Assembly (NCBI GenBank): GCA_023846275.1
Contig: JAIUJO010000070.1
Coordinates: forward strand, 1,500,501-1,564,500
Origin: Vanilla planifolia
Lineage: Eukaryota > Streptophyta > Magnoliopsida > Asparagales > Orchidaceae
Direction: 5' to 3'
DNA length: 64,000 nucleotides
Of the stretch, positions 53,561 through 64,000 are shown one piece after another. Under the pieces are notes generated by a model that made no database searches, was not told the origin of the DNA, and saw nothing but the letters and a program-made list of their open reading frames with translations. How positions within the stretch are numbered: the first letter of the stretch is position 1; every line of letters begins with the position of its first letter. A program made the position numbers and the translations under genes.

Positions 53561-53906
53561 TATGCTTGTTTGTTTATGTTTGTGTGCATGTTTGTGTTTG
53601 TGAGTGTGCATGCTTGTGTGTGTGCAAGTGTATGAACTTAGGTGTGCGCTTGTGCTTATGGGTGTGCATGCATTTGTGTACATGTGCATGTTTGTGTAAG
53701 TTTTTGTGCATGTGTACATGTACGAATGTGTGTTTATGCATGCTTGTGTGTGTGTGCCTAAGAGTTTGTGCATGCATGCTTGAGCATGCGTGTGCATATG
53801 TGTTTGTGTACTTGTGTGTTTCAATTTGAGTGTGTGTATTTGGGTTCCTATGCTTGTGCATATGCGTGTGTTTGTGTGCTTATATGTGTGTGTGTTTGTG
53901 TGCTTG

Positions 53907-53950
53907 TGCATATGTGCTTGTGTGCATGTGCATATGTGCTTGTGTGTGTA
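53907..53950 (+). repeat. 22-bp tandem direct repeat
   Basis: gtgcatatgtgcttgtgtg occurs at 53,907 and again at 53,929. It is a short recent slippage product within U2. Confidence 0.85.
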
Positions 53951-55584
53951 TGTTTGTGCTAGCTTATGAATGTCTGTGTGTGTGCCTATGCGTGTGCATG
54001 CATATGCATATCCTTGTGCCTATGTGCACTTTGCATGTGTGTGAATGTTTTTGAGCCTTAGTCTATACGTGTTTGTACTCTTATTCATATGCATGTTTTT
54101 GGGCTTTCTATCAATATATGTGTTTTCATGCATATTTGTGAATGTGTCCATGTCCATGTACATGTGTGTCCATGTGTTCATGTGTTGTGTGATTGTGTGA
54201 GTGTGTGTGTGTATGTGGGTATATGTGCATGTGCATAGGAGGGTGTGTATTTGTGTAGATATGCATGTGTGTGTGTTTGAGCATGTGTGTGTCTAGGTGC
54301 ATGCAGGTGTGTATATGTGTGTGTGCATTCTATGTGTGCCTATGTGTTTTTATGTCTGTGTATGTATATTTGTGGATGTGGTGTGCATGCATGTGCATGC
54401 ACGTGTATAGATGCATGTGTGTATATGCACGTGCAAGTGTGTGCACATCTATGTGTGTGGCCATGGCTGTGTGTGTAGGTGTCAGTGTGTGTAGCTGTGT
54501 GTTTGCATGTCTTTAGTTGTGTGTGTTTGTGTGTGTCTGCATACATGTGCATGTGTACATAAGAGCATATCTGTGCATCCATGTGCATGGATTTGCATGT
54601 TTGTGCAAGTGGAAGCACATGTGTGTGTGTGAGAGAGTGTGTTTAGGTGAACATAAATGTTTGTGTGTGTATGGATGTGCATGCATATGTTTTTGTGTTT
54701 GTGTGTGCACATGCATACATGTGTGTGTTCACCTTTATGTAGGTGTTTGTGTGTCTTTGTTTATGCACGTGGGCATATGCATTTGTTTGGCTTCATGCGT
54801 TTGTGTGTGTGCACATGTGCATATGTATTCATGTTGTTGTACATGTGTTTGGGTGCATCCAAGTTGGCATGTGTGTGTGCATGTGTTTGCAAGAATGTAT
54901 GCATGTGTGTGCATGCATCCATGTGTGTGTACTAGTGCATGTGCATGAGTGCATGCATGCATGTGCTTGTTCTTACAAACGTGTGTGTGTGTGTATGTGT
55001 GTGGGTGGACATGCATGTGCTTTTTTTGTGCATTAGTTTGCATGCTCATGTGTGTGTGTGTGTTTGTGCAAGTGTGATTTGAGGTACACATAAGTGCATG
55101 CATATGTGTGTGTTTGTATGTGTGATTTTCTATGGGTGTGTGTGTGTGCATGTGTATGTTTATGCATGCAAACATGTGTGTGTGTGTGTGTTGGTTTGTA
55201 CGTGTGTGTGAGTTTGTACATGTTTTCATTTTTGAGCATGCATATGTGGTTATGTTTGTGTATGCATGGGTGTGTGTGTGTGTGTTTATGTACACATGTG
55301 TGTGTAGGTGTGTATGCATGCATGTGTGTCTTTGTGCATGTTTATGTGCATGTGTAAGTGTGTGTGTACATGTTTTTGATTGTTTTGTACTCGCATGTAT
55401 GTGTTTATGCATCTATGTGCGTGTGTATTTGTGTGTGTGGTTTGTCTTCATATGTGTATGTGTGTGCATGCATTTGTGAATGCACATGCTTGTGTGTTTA
55501 TTTGTGTGCATGCATGTGTGTGTATGCATGTGTATGTGCTCGTGTGAACACATGTGTGTTCCTGTGCCTATGCACATGTGCAGG

Positions 55585-55644
55585 TATGTCTACGTATGCA
55601 TGGTTATACAATTGCATGTCTATGTATGCATGGTTATACAAACA
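55585..55644 (+). repeat. 30-bp tandem duplication, U2 only
   Basis: tatgcatggttataca recurs at 55,595 and 55,625 inside a 30-bp unit. U1 has a single related gcatggttatg word near 23,444. The duplication is therefore specific to U2. Confidence 0.92.
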
Positions 55645-56280
55645 TGCTCGTGTGTATGTGTGCATGTGTTGTGCGTGTATATGTTTGTGTAGGGAAAGTG
55701 CAAGTGCATTCCTATGCATGTTTGTACACCCTTGTGTGCATCTGTATGCATGTATATATATGTGTGTTTGTGCCTACACTTGTGTGTGTGTATGTGAGTA
55801 CATTTACATGTGTGACTATATGTTGTGCTTGTGTGTAGGTGTGAGTGTTGGTGTGTATGTCTGTGTGCATGTGCATGTGAACGTGCATGTATAAGTGCAT
55901 GGACGTTTGGATATTTGTGTGTGCATGAGTGTTCGTGCATGTCTGTGTGTGAGTTTATGCATTTGTGTGTGTACAAGTGCATGTACATGTGTACATTCCT
56001 ATGTGTGAGCACGTTTATATGTGTGTGTGTACTTGTGCAGATGTGTGTGTATGTGTGTGTGTCTAGGTTCTTGTGCATGTATGTGCATGCATGCATGCTT
56101 GTTCATGTGTATGTGTGTGCATTTGTGTGTGTTAGCATGTGGTAGTGTGCTTATGTGTCTAATAGTATGTTCATGCATTTGCATGTGTGTGTGCACATGT
56201 ATGTATATATGTGTGTGCAAATGCGTAATTTTCTTTGTATGTGCATATGCATGTTTGTGTGAGTGCATGTGCAATTTTTT

Positions 56281-57150
56281 GTGAGTGCTTGCATGTGTGT
56301 CTAAGTGTGCTTGTGCATGCATGCATGTGTATGCATGGGTGTGTCTATTTGCGTGTATATGTGTGCATGCATGTGCAGATTTGAGCATGTGCATGTGAGT
56401 GTTAGTGTTTTGTGTGCATATATGTGTTTGCATGTGTGTGATTTGCATGTTTGCGTGTGCATTTGTATTGAAGTGCATGAGCATGCATGCATTCGTGCAC
56501 ATATGATTACCTATGTATGCGTGTGTGTATGTGCGTGTTTGTGCATGTGTGTGTATGCATGCATGCTTGTGTCTATGTGTGTGAGTATGTGTGTGTGCAT
56601 GTGTATATGACTACATGTTATGTTTGTGAGTGTGTGTGCATGTGTTGTGTGTGCATATGTATGTGTGCTCTTAGATACTTGTACATATTTGGGTGTTTAT
56701 TTTTTTCTTTATGTGTGTGCATGTGTGTAGATATGTGTGTGTATTTGCACGTATGAGTGTGAGCATGTCCATGTGTGCATGTGTGAGTTTGTACATGCAC
56801 ATGGATGTGTGTGTGTTTGTGTATGTGTGAGTGATGCATGGATGTTTGCATGTGTGCATGCATGTGTGTGGGTGTGGTTGTGCATTGTTTCTTGTTCATG
56901 TGTGTGTGTGCATGTGAGTGTGGTTGTGTACACGTGTGTATGTGGGTCTGTGTGATAGTATGTGTAGGCCTGTCTGTGTGTGTATATGTGTGCAACTATC
57001 TATGTGTGTTCACACATACACAGTGTGTGTGTTTAAGTTCATGTGTATAGGTGTTTGTGTGAATGTGTGTGTGTGCATGGGTACATGAGTGCATGTATGT
57101 TTATGTGTATTCCTTCATGTGTGTGGCCATGATCACATGTGTTGATGTAT
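56281..57150 (+). repeat. Shared block 5 in U2 (partner 24,980-25,890)
   Basis: This block is collinear with 24.98-25.89 kb and has the same markers. It ends just before the 1.7-kb U2-only block. No gene is visible. Confidence 0.9.
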
Positions 57151-57189
57151 GTGTGTGTGTTTGTGTGTCTGTACATATGTGTGTAATGA

Positions 57190-58880
57190 TGTGTGTGTGT
57201 GTGTGTGTGGGTGAATGTGTGAGTGTGTAAGTGGTTTTGTGTTTGTATGCGCATACATGTGTATGGATGTTCATGTGTGTGCTTTGTGCATCTACATGTG
57301 AGTGTATGCATGTGCATGCGTGTAGGGCCATTTCTTTATGAGTGCACATATGCATGTTCATGCATGTTTGTGTGCATGTTTGTATGCATATTTGTGCATA
57401 GTTATGTGTTTGTGTATGTATGTGCATGCACTAGTGTGTGCATGGGTGCATATGTGTGTCATATGTGTTTATAACTTTGGGTGGGTGTGCATTTTAATGT
57501 GTTTTTGTGCAACCATGTGTCTGCATCTATATACATGTGTGTGTGTGTATCTATAGACATGCATGTTTATGTGCCTATTTGAATGCATACATGCATGTGC
57601 ATGTGTATGCATCTGTCTTTGCATGTGTGCATTTGTATTTGTGTGTGTATGTGTGTGTGTGTGTGTGTGCATATATGTGAGTCTGTGTGGTGTTTGCACA
57701 TTTGTGTCTATGTGTGTATGTGTGTGAGCATATTTGTATTTGTTCCTATAGATGTGTGTAAGCATGCTGCATGTGGGTCCTTGTCTGTGCAATCGTGCAT
57801 GGGTGCATTAGCGTAGGCTTGTGTGCACCTGTACATTTAAGTGCTTGGTTCATGTGTGTGTGTAAGTGTGTTTGTAATTGTGTGTGTGTGTGTGTGCATG
57901 TGTCAGTGTCTATGTTTGTTCATGTTTATGTGTGTATGTGTGCACTCATATGCATGTAAATGTATAGGTGTGAGTGACTATGTATGTGCATGAAGCTATT
58001 CATGCGTTATAGTTGTGTGTGTGTGTTAATATGCATGCAAGTGTGCATGTTCTTTTGTGTTTGTGAACATACATGTGTTTGTATTCATGTGTGTGTGCAT
58101 GGGTGCACTCACATGTGTGTGTGTGTGTGTGTATGTGTGGTTTTGTGTTTGTGTGGGTGTGAGTGGATATGTGTAAGTGTGGGTGTGTGTGTACATGTGT
58201 GCATTTGCATACATCTATGAGTGCATATGCATGTGTGTGTGAGCATTCATGTGAGCATATGTGTGTGTGTGCGATTGTGGGTGTATGTGTGTGTGTTTGT
58301 GTATGTGTTTGCATGAATATGTGTGTGTGTGTGTGTGAGTGTATTTTTGCATGTGTGTATACATGTTCATGCCTTTGTTCGATTGTATATGTATGTGTGT
58401 GTGTGTGCTTGTGTATGTGTCTGTGTGTGTGTGTATGCATGTATATGTGCATACTTAAGCATATGTACATGTTTGTGCTGGTGTATGTGTACATGCATAC
58501 ATGTGTGTGCAAGTGTGTATTTATGTGCATGAGTGTGCTTGTGCTCATGTGTGTGCGTGCTTGTGCATGTGTGTGCACATGTATGCGTTCCTCTATGTTT
58601 GCATGTGTGTGTGTACTTTGGTATGTCTACACAAGTGTGTGCATGTTTGTGTAAGTGCATTACATGCATGAGTGTTTTTGTGGGTGCACATATGTGCATG
58701 TTTTTATGTGCATACTTGTATGCATATGTGCACAAATTTATGCATTTTTGTGTGCATGTTTTTGTGCATGAGGGTGTTCATGTGTCTGTGTTTGTGTTCA
58801 TCTATTTGTAGGGTGCACATGTGTGTATGTTTGTAAGTTCTTCCATGTGTGCATGAGTGTGTATACGTGTTTGTGTTTGT
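57190..58880 (+). repeat. Copy-specific block of about 1.7 kb present in U2 only
   Basis: The offset rises from 31,270 at 25,809/57,079 to 32,938 at 25,953/58,891. U2 therefore holds about 1.7 kb where U1 has about 0.1 kb. The block is TG-rich array with a somewhat less regular island at about 57,765-57,850 (GCTGCATGTGGGTCC and GCACCTGTAC words). No transposon end is visible. Confidence 0.75.
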
Positions 58881-58889
58881 GTATGTGCA

Positions 58890-59640
58890 TGTGTAAGAAT
58901 GTATGTGTATAAGCATTTTTGTGTGTGCACATATGTGAGTGTGTGGGTGTGTGTATGTGTGAGTGTGAAGGTGGCTATGTGTGTTTCCATGCATGTTTGT
59001 GTGTCTATGCATGTGCATGTGTACATGTGTTATTGTATGTATGCAAGTGTGCATGCATGTGTGTACATGTGGGTATGTAAGCATGTGCTTGTTCGAGTGT
59101 GTGTGTGTGTCTATGTGTGTATCTATATGTGCATCTATGCATGTTTGCATTTGTATGTGAGAGCACGTGTGTGAGTGTGTGTACAAATGCATGGTTTTGG
59201 GTGTGCATGTCAATGTGTGTGCTTGTGTGTATTTATGCATGTTATTTTGTTGGTATTGTGTTTATATATGTATGTATGTGCTTGTGTGTGTGTGTATATG
59301 CATAAGCATCTATGTGTGTGGGTGTTAGTGGGTGTGTCTGCATGTGTGTGTGTGTGTGTGCTTGTTTGTGTGTATCGATGTGTGCATGTGTGCTTGTTCA
59401 CATGCACTCATGTGTATGTGTCTGTGAATCTGTGTCTATGGGTGTGTGTTTACATGTGTGTGTATGTATGTGTGTTTGCATGCATAGACTTGTGTGTGTG
59501 TGCATGAGTGGTTGTGGAAGTGTGTGTGTGTCGTGCATATTCCTACATGCGTATGCACGTGTTCATGCTTGTATACTTGGTTGTGTTTATATGTGTGCAT
59601 GCGAGCTTGTTGGTTTCTGTAAAAGTACATATGCATGTGC
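58890..59640 (+). repeat. Shared block 6 in U2 (partner 25,950-26,775)
   Basis: This block is collinear with 25.95-26.78 kb. It ends at a GTACATATGCATGTGC word near 59,625 that matches U1 near 26,755. No gene. Confidence 0.9.
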
Positions 59641-59649
59641 ATGCCTGCA

Positions 59650-60690
59650 TAGAGGTTCAATGCATGTTTTTGTGCCTATGTGTGCACGTGTGATCTTGTG
59701 TGCATGTGTGTGTGCATGTGCATGAGTGTTTGTGTATGTATGTGCATTTGTTTATGCACATGTGTATGTCTATGTATTCATATCTCTATGTTTATGTGTG
59801 TCTACATGTTCATATGTATTTGTAAGTGTCTATGAGGGTTTGTGTGTGTGTGTGTGTGGATATGTGTGTGCATGTGTGGTTTTGTATATATGTATATGTT
59901 CATAAGCATTTATTGTGTGCATGTTTGTATGTGTGAGTGTGTGCAAGAATACTCTATGATCAAGTGCATGTATGTGTATGTTCATGTGCATGTTCTTGTG
60001 AGTACATGGATTCATGCTCGTGTGTGTGTGTGAATGGATGTGTTAATGTGAATGCATGCACATGTGTGTGCATGTGTGTGTGCTAATACAAACGTGCATG
60101 CATTGGTGTGTATGTCCATGTGTGTGGTTGTTTGAGAATGTGTGCATGTGTGTACATTTGTGTGCGCTCATGTGTGAGTGCATGCATGTATTTGTTTGTG
60201 TATTTATGTATGCATAAGTGTGTTTGGATGCATGTATGTGTGTGCAAGTTCATGTTCATCTATGTGTATATGCGTGTTTGCATTTGCATGCATGTACTTA
60301 TGTTTGATTATGTGTATGTGTGTGCATATGTGTGCACTTGTGCATGTATTAGTGTGTGTGTGTGTGTGCATGTGTTGTGCATACTTGTGCTTATGAATAT
60401 GTGTGTGCACATAATTGTCTATGCTTGAGTGTGCTTATTTGTGTATGCATGTGTGTTCAAATGTGTGTGCATGCATGTGCACATGTTTGTGCACTTGTGT
60501 TTGCATCTCTGTGTTTCGTAAATGTGTCTGTGCATGTTTCTTTATGGTTGCACATATTTGTATGTGTGTGTGTGTGCATGTGTGTATGTTTTTGTGTGTG
60601 AGCATGTGTTTGCATGCATGTGCTCAAGTTTGTATGTGTGAGTGTGTGTGTATATGTATGATTATGTGTGTCTATTATGTGTGTGTGTGT
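59650..60690 (+). repeat. Shared block 7 in U2 (partner 27,385-28,690)
   Basis: This block is collinear with 27.39-28.69 kb. It ends in a 38-bp tandem duplication (60,645-60,712) immediately before the point where U2 lacks 4.8 kb of U1. Confidence 0.88.
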
Positions 60691-60712
60691 ATATGTATGA
60701 TTATGTGTGCGC
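60645..60712 (+). repeat. 38-bp tandem duplication at the U2 deletion point
   Basis: The word tgtatatgtatgattatgtg recurs about 38 bp apart, the second copy following CTATTATG. It sits directly left of the place where U2 lacks 4.8 kb relative to U1. Confidence 0.88.
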
Positions 60713-60726
60713 ATTCATGTGTGTGT

Positions 60727-60952
60727 GTGCTTGAACACATATATGAATGTGTGTTTGTGTGTTGACGAGTGTAAGGTGTGTGCATGTACATGTGTGAGTA
60801 CATCTATGAGTATTTTTGCATGTGTATTCCTACATGTGTGTGCTTGAACACATATATGAATGTGTGTTTGTGTGTTGATAAGTGTAAGTGTGTGTGCATG
60901 TCTGAGTGTGTTTGTGTGGCATGTATGTGTGTGTGTATATGTGCATGACTTT
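60727..60952 (+). repeat. 113-bp tandem duplication, U2 only
   Basis: gcttgaacacatatatgaat starts at 60,729 and again at 60,842, with matching sequence through a ttga(c/t)(g/a)agtgtaag word. U1 has one copy (about 33,490-33,600). It lies directly right of the point where U2 lacks 4.8 kb. Confidence 0.93.
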
Positions 60953-62060
60953 ATGCATGTGTGCTCTTTTGTGTGTGTTTGTAGCATGTGCGTGAATGTG
61001 TGTGTGTTTATGTGTTTGCATATGAGTATGTGTGTGCATGCGTATGTGTGTGGGTGTGTTTGTTCATGCATAGTTATGTGTGTGTGTGAGTGCTTGTATG
61101 TATTTATGTGGGCATATGTGTGTGCATGCTTGGTTGTGGGTGTGTGTGGGCATGTATTTGTGTGCCTATGAGTCCACATGTGTGTATGTGTGTGCATGCA
61201 TTTGTGTTCATGTGAGTTTATGAATGTATTTGTGCATGTGTTTGTGCACATATGCACATTCATTTGTTTATACGTGTGCATGCATGTTCGTCCGTGTGTG
61301 CATTTGCGAATGTGTTTGTGTGTGTGTGCATGCATGCGCATATGTGTGTGTGGGCTTGTGTGTACATGCACAGGTGCTCATACACGTGCGTGTGAGTGTG
61401 CATCTATGTGTGTATTTATGCAAGTTTGTGCATGTGTTTCTATGTATGTGTGTGTGCATGCATATGTATGTGTCTGTTTATTTATGCATGTGTACATGTG
61501 CATGCACATTTAAATGTCCATCTATGTGTGTGCATGCTTTTCGTGTGCATGTATGTGTGTGCATGCACATATGTCTATGTGCTTATCTGTGTGGTATGTG
61601 TGTGCACACATGCCTATTCTTGTTCATGTATTTATGTATCTATGTATATGTGCTTCACTATGCATTTATGTGCTATTTGTGGATTCTTTTACATGTAAGT
61701 AAATATCTATGTGTACATGCATGTGCATTCTTGTACATGCTTGTGTGTATGTGTTTGAGCATGTGTTTTCATATTTGTGACTCTATGTGTGCATGTGCTT
61801 ATTAATATTTATATGTGTATGTGTGTGTGCATGTATATGTTGATGCATATATCTGTGTGTGTGAAATTGCATGTTTGTGTGTGTGTGTGTGCATGTGTGC
61901 ATGTCTATGTGTTCAAGTCATGCACTTATTCAAGAATGCATGTGAGAATATATTTGTGTGTGTGTGTGGGTGGATCTGTGTGCTCATGTGTATTTGTGCA
62001 AGCTTGCATTTGCATATAAATGTGTGTGTGTTTGCATGTATGTGAACATGGATGTACATG
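60785..62060 (+). repeat. Shared block 8 in U2 (partner 33,480-34,740)
   Basis: This block is collinear with 33.48-34.74 kb. Its first 0.1 kb forms the second copy of a 113-bp tandem duplication not present in U1. No gene. Confidence 0.92.
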
Positions 62061-62094
62061 TGTGTGTGTGTGTGCATGCATGTGTTTGCATTTG

Positions 62095-64000
62095 TGTGTG
62101 TTTGTGATGCATGTTTATGTGCATGAATGTTTTTATGTAGGTGTATATTTATGTGCTTGTGTGTGTGCATGGGTGCATACATGTCTCTGTGCATACATAC
62201 ATGTGTGTTCATGCATGCATGCATTTTTGGTTCTGGGGTTTGTGTGTTGTTGCATGTGTGTGCACTTGTTTGTGTGTGTGTGTGCGTCTATGCATGTTCA
62301 TGTGCATGTGTGTACTTGCAAGGGTTTGTGCTTGTTTTTTTGTGCTTGTAGTGTGTGTGTGTGCGTTCTACGATGTGTGTGTGTGTGCATGTGTGTATTT
62401 TTATGTATGCATGTGTGTGTATCTACACATGTTTATGAGTGCTTCATGCATGTGTGTGTGTGCACACATGTGAATGCATGTGTGTATATATTGGTGTTTG
62501 TGCTTTTGTCATTATATGCATGTGCCAGCATTGTTTCTATGTGCATGTGCCTGTGTGTTCCTCTATGTGTGAGTGTTGGTGCTTGTGCACATGTGTGTGT
62601 GTGTGTGCATGTTTGTGCATGCATTGGCATGTTTGAGTGTGTAGGTGCATGTGGGTGTCTGTGTGTGTGCTTGTGCATGTGTACATGTGTGGGTTTGTGT
62701 GTGTGTACGCATGCATTTACGATTACATGGATGTGTGCATGTGAGTGGGAGTGTGTGTGGGTCATGTGGATTAATGTGTGTGTGTATATGCTTGTGCATG
62801 ACCATGTGTGTGTTTATGTGCCCAGAATGCATAAACATGGACATGTGTGTGGGTATTTGTGTGTTTAGGTGTGTATGTGTGTGTGTCTATACAAGTGCAC
62901 ATGTGTGTGAATATGTGTGTATATGTTTATGTTCATTAATGTGCTTGTGCATGTGTTTGTCTGTGTGTGCACACATGTGTGTATGAATGAGTGTTTGCAT
63001 GTGTGACTACATATGTTTGTGTTTGTGTTTGTGTGCCAGTGTGTGCATTTGCAGTGTGTTTGCATGTACATGTGTGAGTGTGTGCATGTGTGTTTTCCAA
63101 TGTATATGCATGTGTATGTAAGCATCTTTGTGACTTTGCATATGTGTATGCATGTGTGTGCATGCATATGCATTTGTATATATGTGTGTGTGTGTGTTCA
63201 TGTGTGCATGTGAGTGTATGTTCACATCTGTATGTTTGTGTGCATGCAAACATGTGTGTATGTATGCTTTTGCATGTTTTGTGCATGTGTGTGTGTATAT
63301 GTTTGTCTATGTATGCATATGTGCATTTGTGAAAGGGTGTGTATTTGTGTCTGTATGCGTGTACGTGCATGTGTGTATGTGCATGGGTGTACGTGGACAT
63401 GTTTGTGTTTGCATCTAGGGCTATGTGTGTGTACATGCGTGTGTGCATATGTGTGTGCATAGGTATGTGATTTTGTGCTTTTATGTGTACACATATCCAT
63501 GCTTCCATGCACACATTTGTATTGGTGTGTTCTTATGTTTTTGCACATGTTTGTATGCATATTTGTCCATGTGTGTGTGTAAGTGTGTTTGAATGTTCAT
63601 GTGTATGTGTGTGTGTTATGTGTACTTGTGTGTGTAAGTGTACATGTGTGCCTATCATGCATGCTTGCAAGCATGCTTGTGTGGATGGGGTTGTGTGTGT
63701 TCATGTGCATTTGTGCAAGCATGCATTTGCATGTGTGTGCATGTGCTTGTGTGCATGCATGTGTGTATGCATGTGTGTGTACGTGTGTATATATTTGTGG
63801 GCATGTCAACATACGCATGTATATGTTTATATTTGTGTGTGCGTGTGTGTGTAGTGTTAGAATTTGTTTTGTATTGTCTACAAATGTATCTTTGTGTATG
63901 CATGTGTGTGGGTGTGTGCACATGTGTGCATGTACATACATATGTGTGTGTGTTTGTGTACATGCGTGAGCATGTTCATGTGCATGTGTATGTGTGTGTG
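62095..64000 (+). repeat. Shared block 9 in U2 (partner 35,200-37,065), cut by window end
   Basis: This block is collinear with 35.2-37.07 kb. U2 has about 55 bp extra near 63,855-63,895 (AGAATTTGTTTTGTATTG word). The window ends inside the homology, so the unit continues beyond it. Confidence 0.92.
63659..63676. other. Perfect 18-bp palindrome, U2 copy
   Basis: This sequence is identical to the palindrome at 36,779-36,796 and lies 26,880 bp away, on the background offset of the surrounding block. Confidence 0.95.

Larger units (their letters stand above)
53560..55990 (+). repeat. Shared block 4 in U2 (partner 21,100-23,900)
   Basis: This is the partner of 21.1-23.9 kb. It carries a 30-bp tandem duplication near 55,585-55,640 that U1 has only once. 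No gene. Confidence 0.88.
1..64000 (+). repeat. Degenerate TG-rich simple-sequence array spanning the whole window
   Basis: Every stretch I read consists of short (TG)n runs interrupted by GCATG, CATG, TATG, TTTG, CACATG and ACGTG variants. T and G dominate the + strand throughout; C occurs mainly in GCAT, GCAC, CATG and CTTG contexts. Pyrimidine and purine alternate over most short stretches, with phase breaks at TT, GG, GAG and AAG. There is no segment where the CA-rich strand becomes the + strand, no interspersed element, and no clear unique sequence longer than a few tens of bases. No fixed short monomer is kept, so this is a degraded compound microsatellite and not a classical minisatellite. 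Neither edge of the array lies in the window. Confidence 0.95.
41900..64000 (+). repeat. U2: second, truncated copy of the higher-order unit
   Basis: This is a direct-orientation copy of 14.0-37.07 kb. It is cut by the window end at a point matching about 37,065 in U1. It differs from U1 by a large extra block at 46.77-51.77 kb, an extra 1.7 kb at 57.19-58.88 kb, and loss of the equivalent of 28.69-33.48 kb at about 60.69-60.78 kb. The order of all paired markers is kept and none is inverted. Confidence 0.8.

Noticed and set aside
1..64000. Cysteine-rich secreted or metal-binding peptides on the + strand
   Set aside because: Cysteine comes from TGT/TGC codons in TG runs. Spacing is irregular, not conserved between units, and occurs in all frames.
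1..64000. Telomeric TG-rich repeat of the yeast TG(1-3) type
   Set aside because: CAT, CAC and TAT interruptions are everywhere, G runs are rare, and there is no regular telomere unit.

Overview
I find no gene in this window. All 64 kb is one uninterrupted, degenerate, TG-dominated simple-sequence array. On the + strand it is built from short runs of (TG)n interrupted by GCATG, CATG, TATG, TTTG and occasional CACATG or ACGTG variants, so it is close to an alternating pyrimidine-purine sequence. The T/G-rich strand is the + strand from the first base to the last. I see no strand switch, no recognisable transposon, no tRNA or rRNA, no CRISPR array and no convincing unique DNA. This is repeat DNA of a eukaryotic nuclear genome, most plausibly an animal. 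The sequence gives no safe basis for naming a species.

The array is not featureless. Rare non-TG words serve as markers, and they show a very long higher-order repeat of about 27.5 kb. Call the units U0, U1 and U2. U1 (about 14.0-41.9 kb) and U2 (about 41.9 kb to past the window end) are clearly related. More than 30 marker words recur in the same order between 14.3-37.07 kb and 42.0-64.0 kb. The offset starts near 27.7-27.9 kb, steps to 31.2-32.9 kb, and falls back to 27.3 and then 26.9 kb. Each step locates a kilobase-scale insertion or deletion between the two copies. U0 (1 to about 14.0 kb) appears to be the diverged tail of the preceding unit. It matches 27.5-41.9 kb more weakly, at a nearly constant offset of 27,440-27,492, so this part is tentative.

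The main differences are as follows. A block of about 4.8 kb in U1 (28.69-33.48 kb, including an (AT)15(GT)n tract) is missing from U2. A block of about 4.7-5.0 kb in U2 (about 46.77-51.77 kb) is missing from U1. Smaller copy-specific blocks are 57.19-58.88 kb in U2, and 24.0-24.95, 26.78-27.38 and 34.74-35.17 kb in U1. Many short tandem duplications with units of 18-185 bp sit on top of this. Several occur in only one unit, so they arose after the units separated.

Long open frames occur on both strands. The + frames read as Cys/Val/Met-rich peptides and the - frames as His/Thr-rich peptides. They follow from a TG/CA composition that rarely makes stop codons, and I do not annotate any of them as genes. 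What the DNA might do is structural or RNA-based: left-handed DNA formation, very dense CANNTG words and, if transcribed, very dense UG-repeat and GCAUG protein-binding words. These are inferences.
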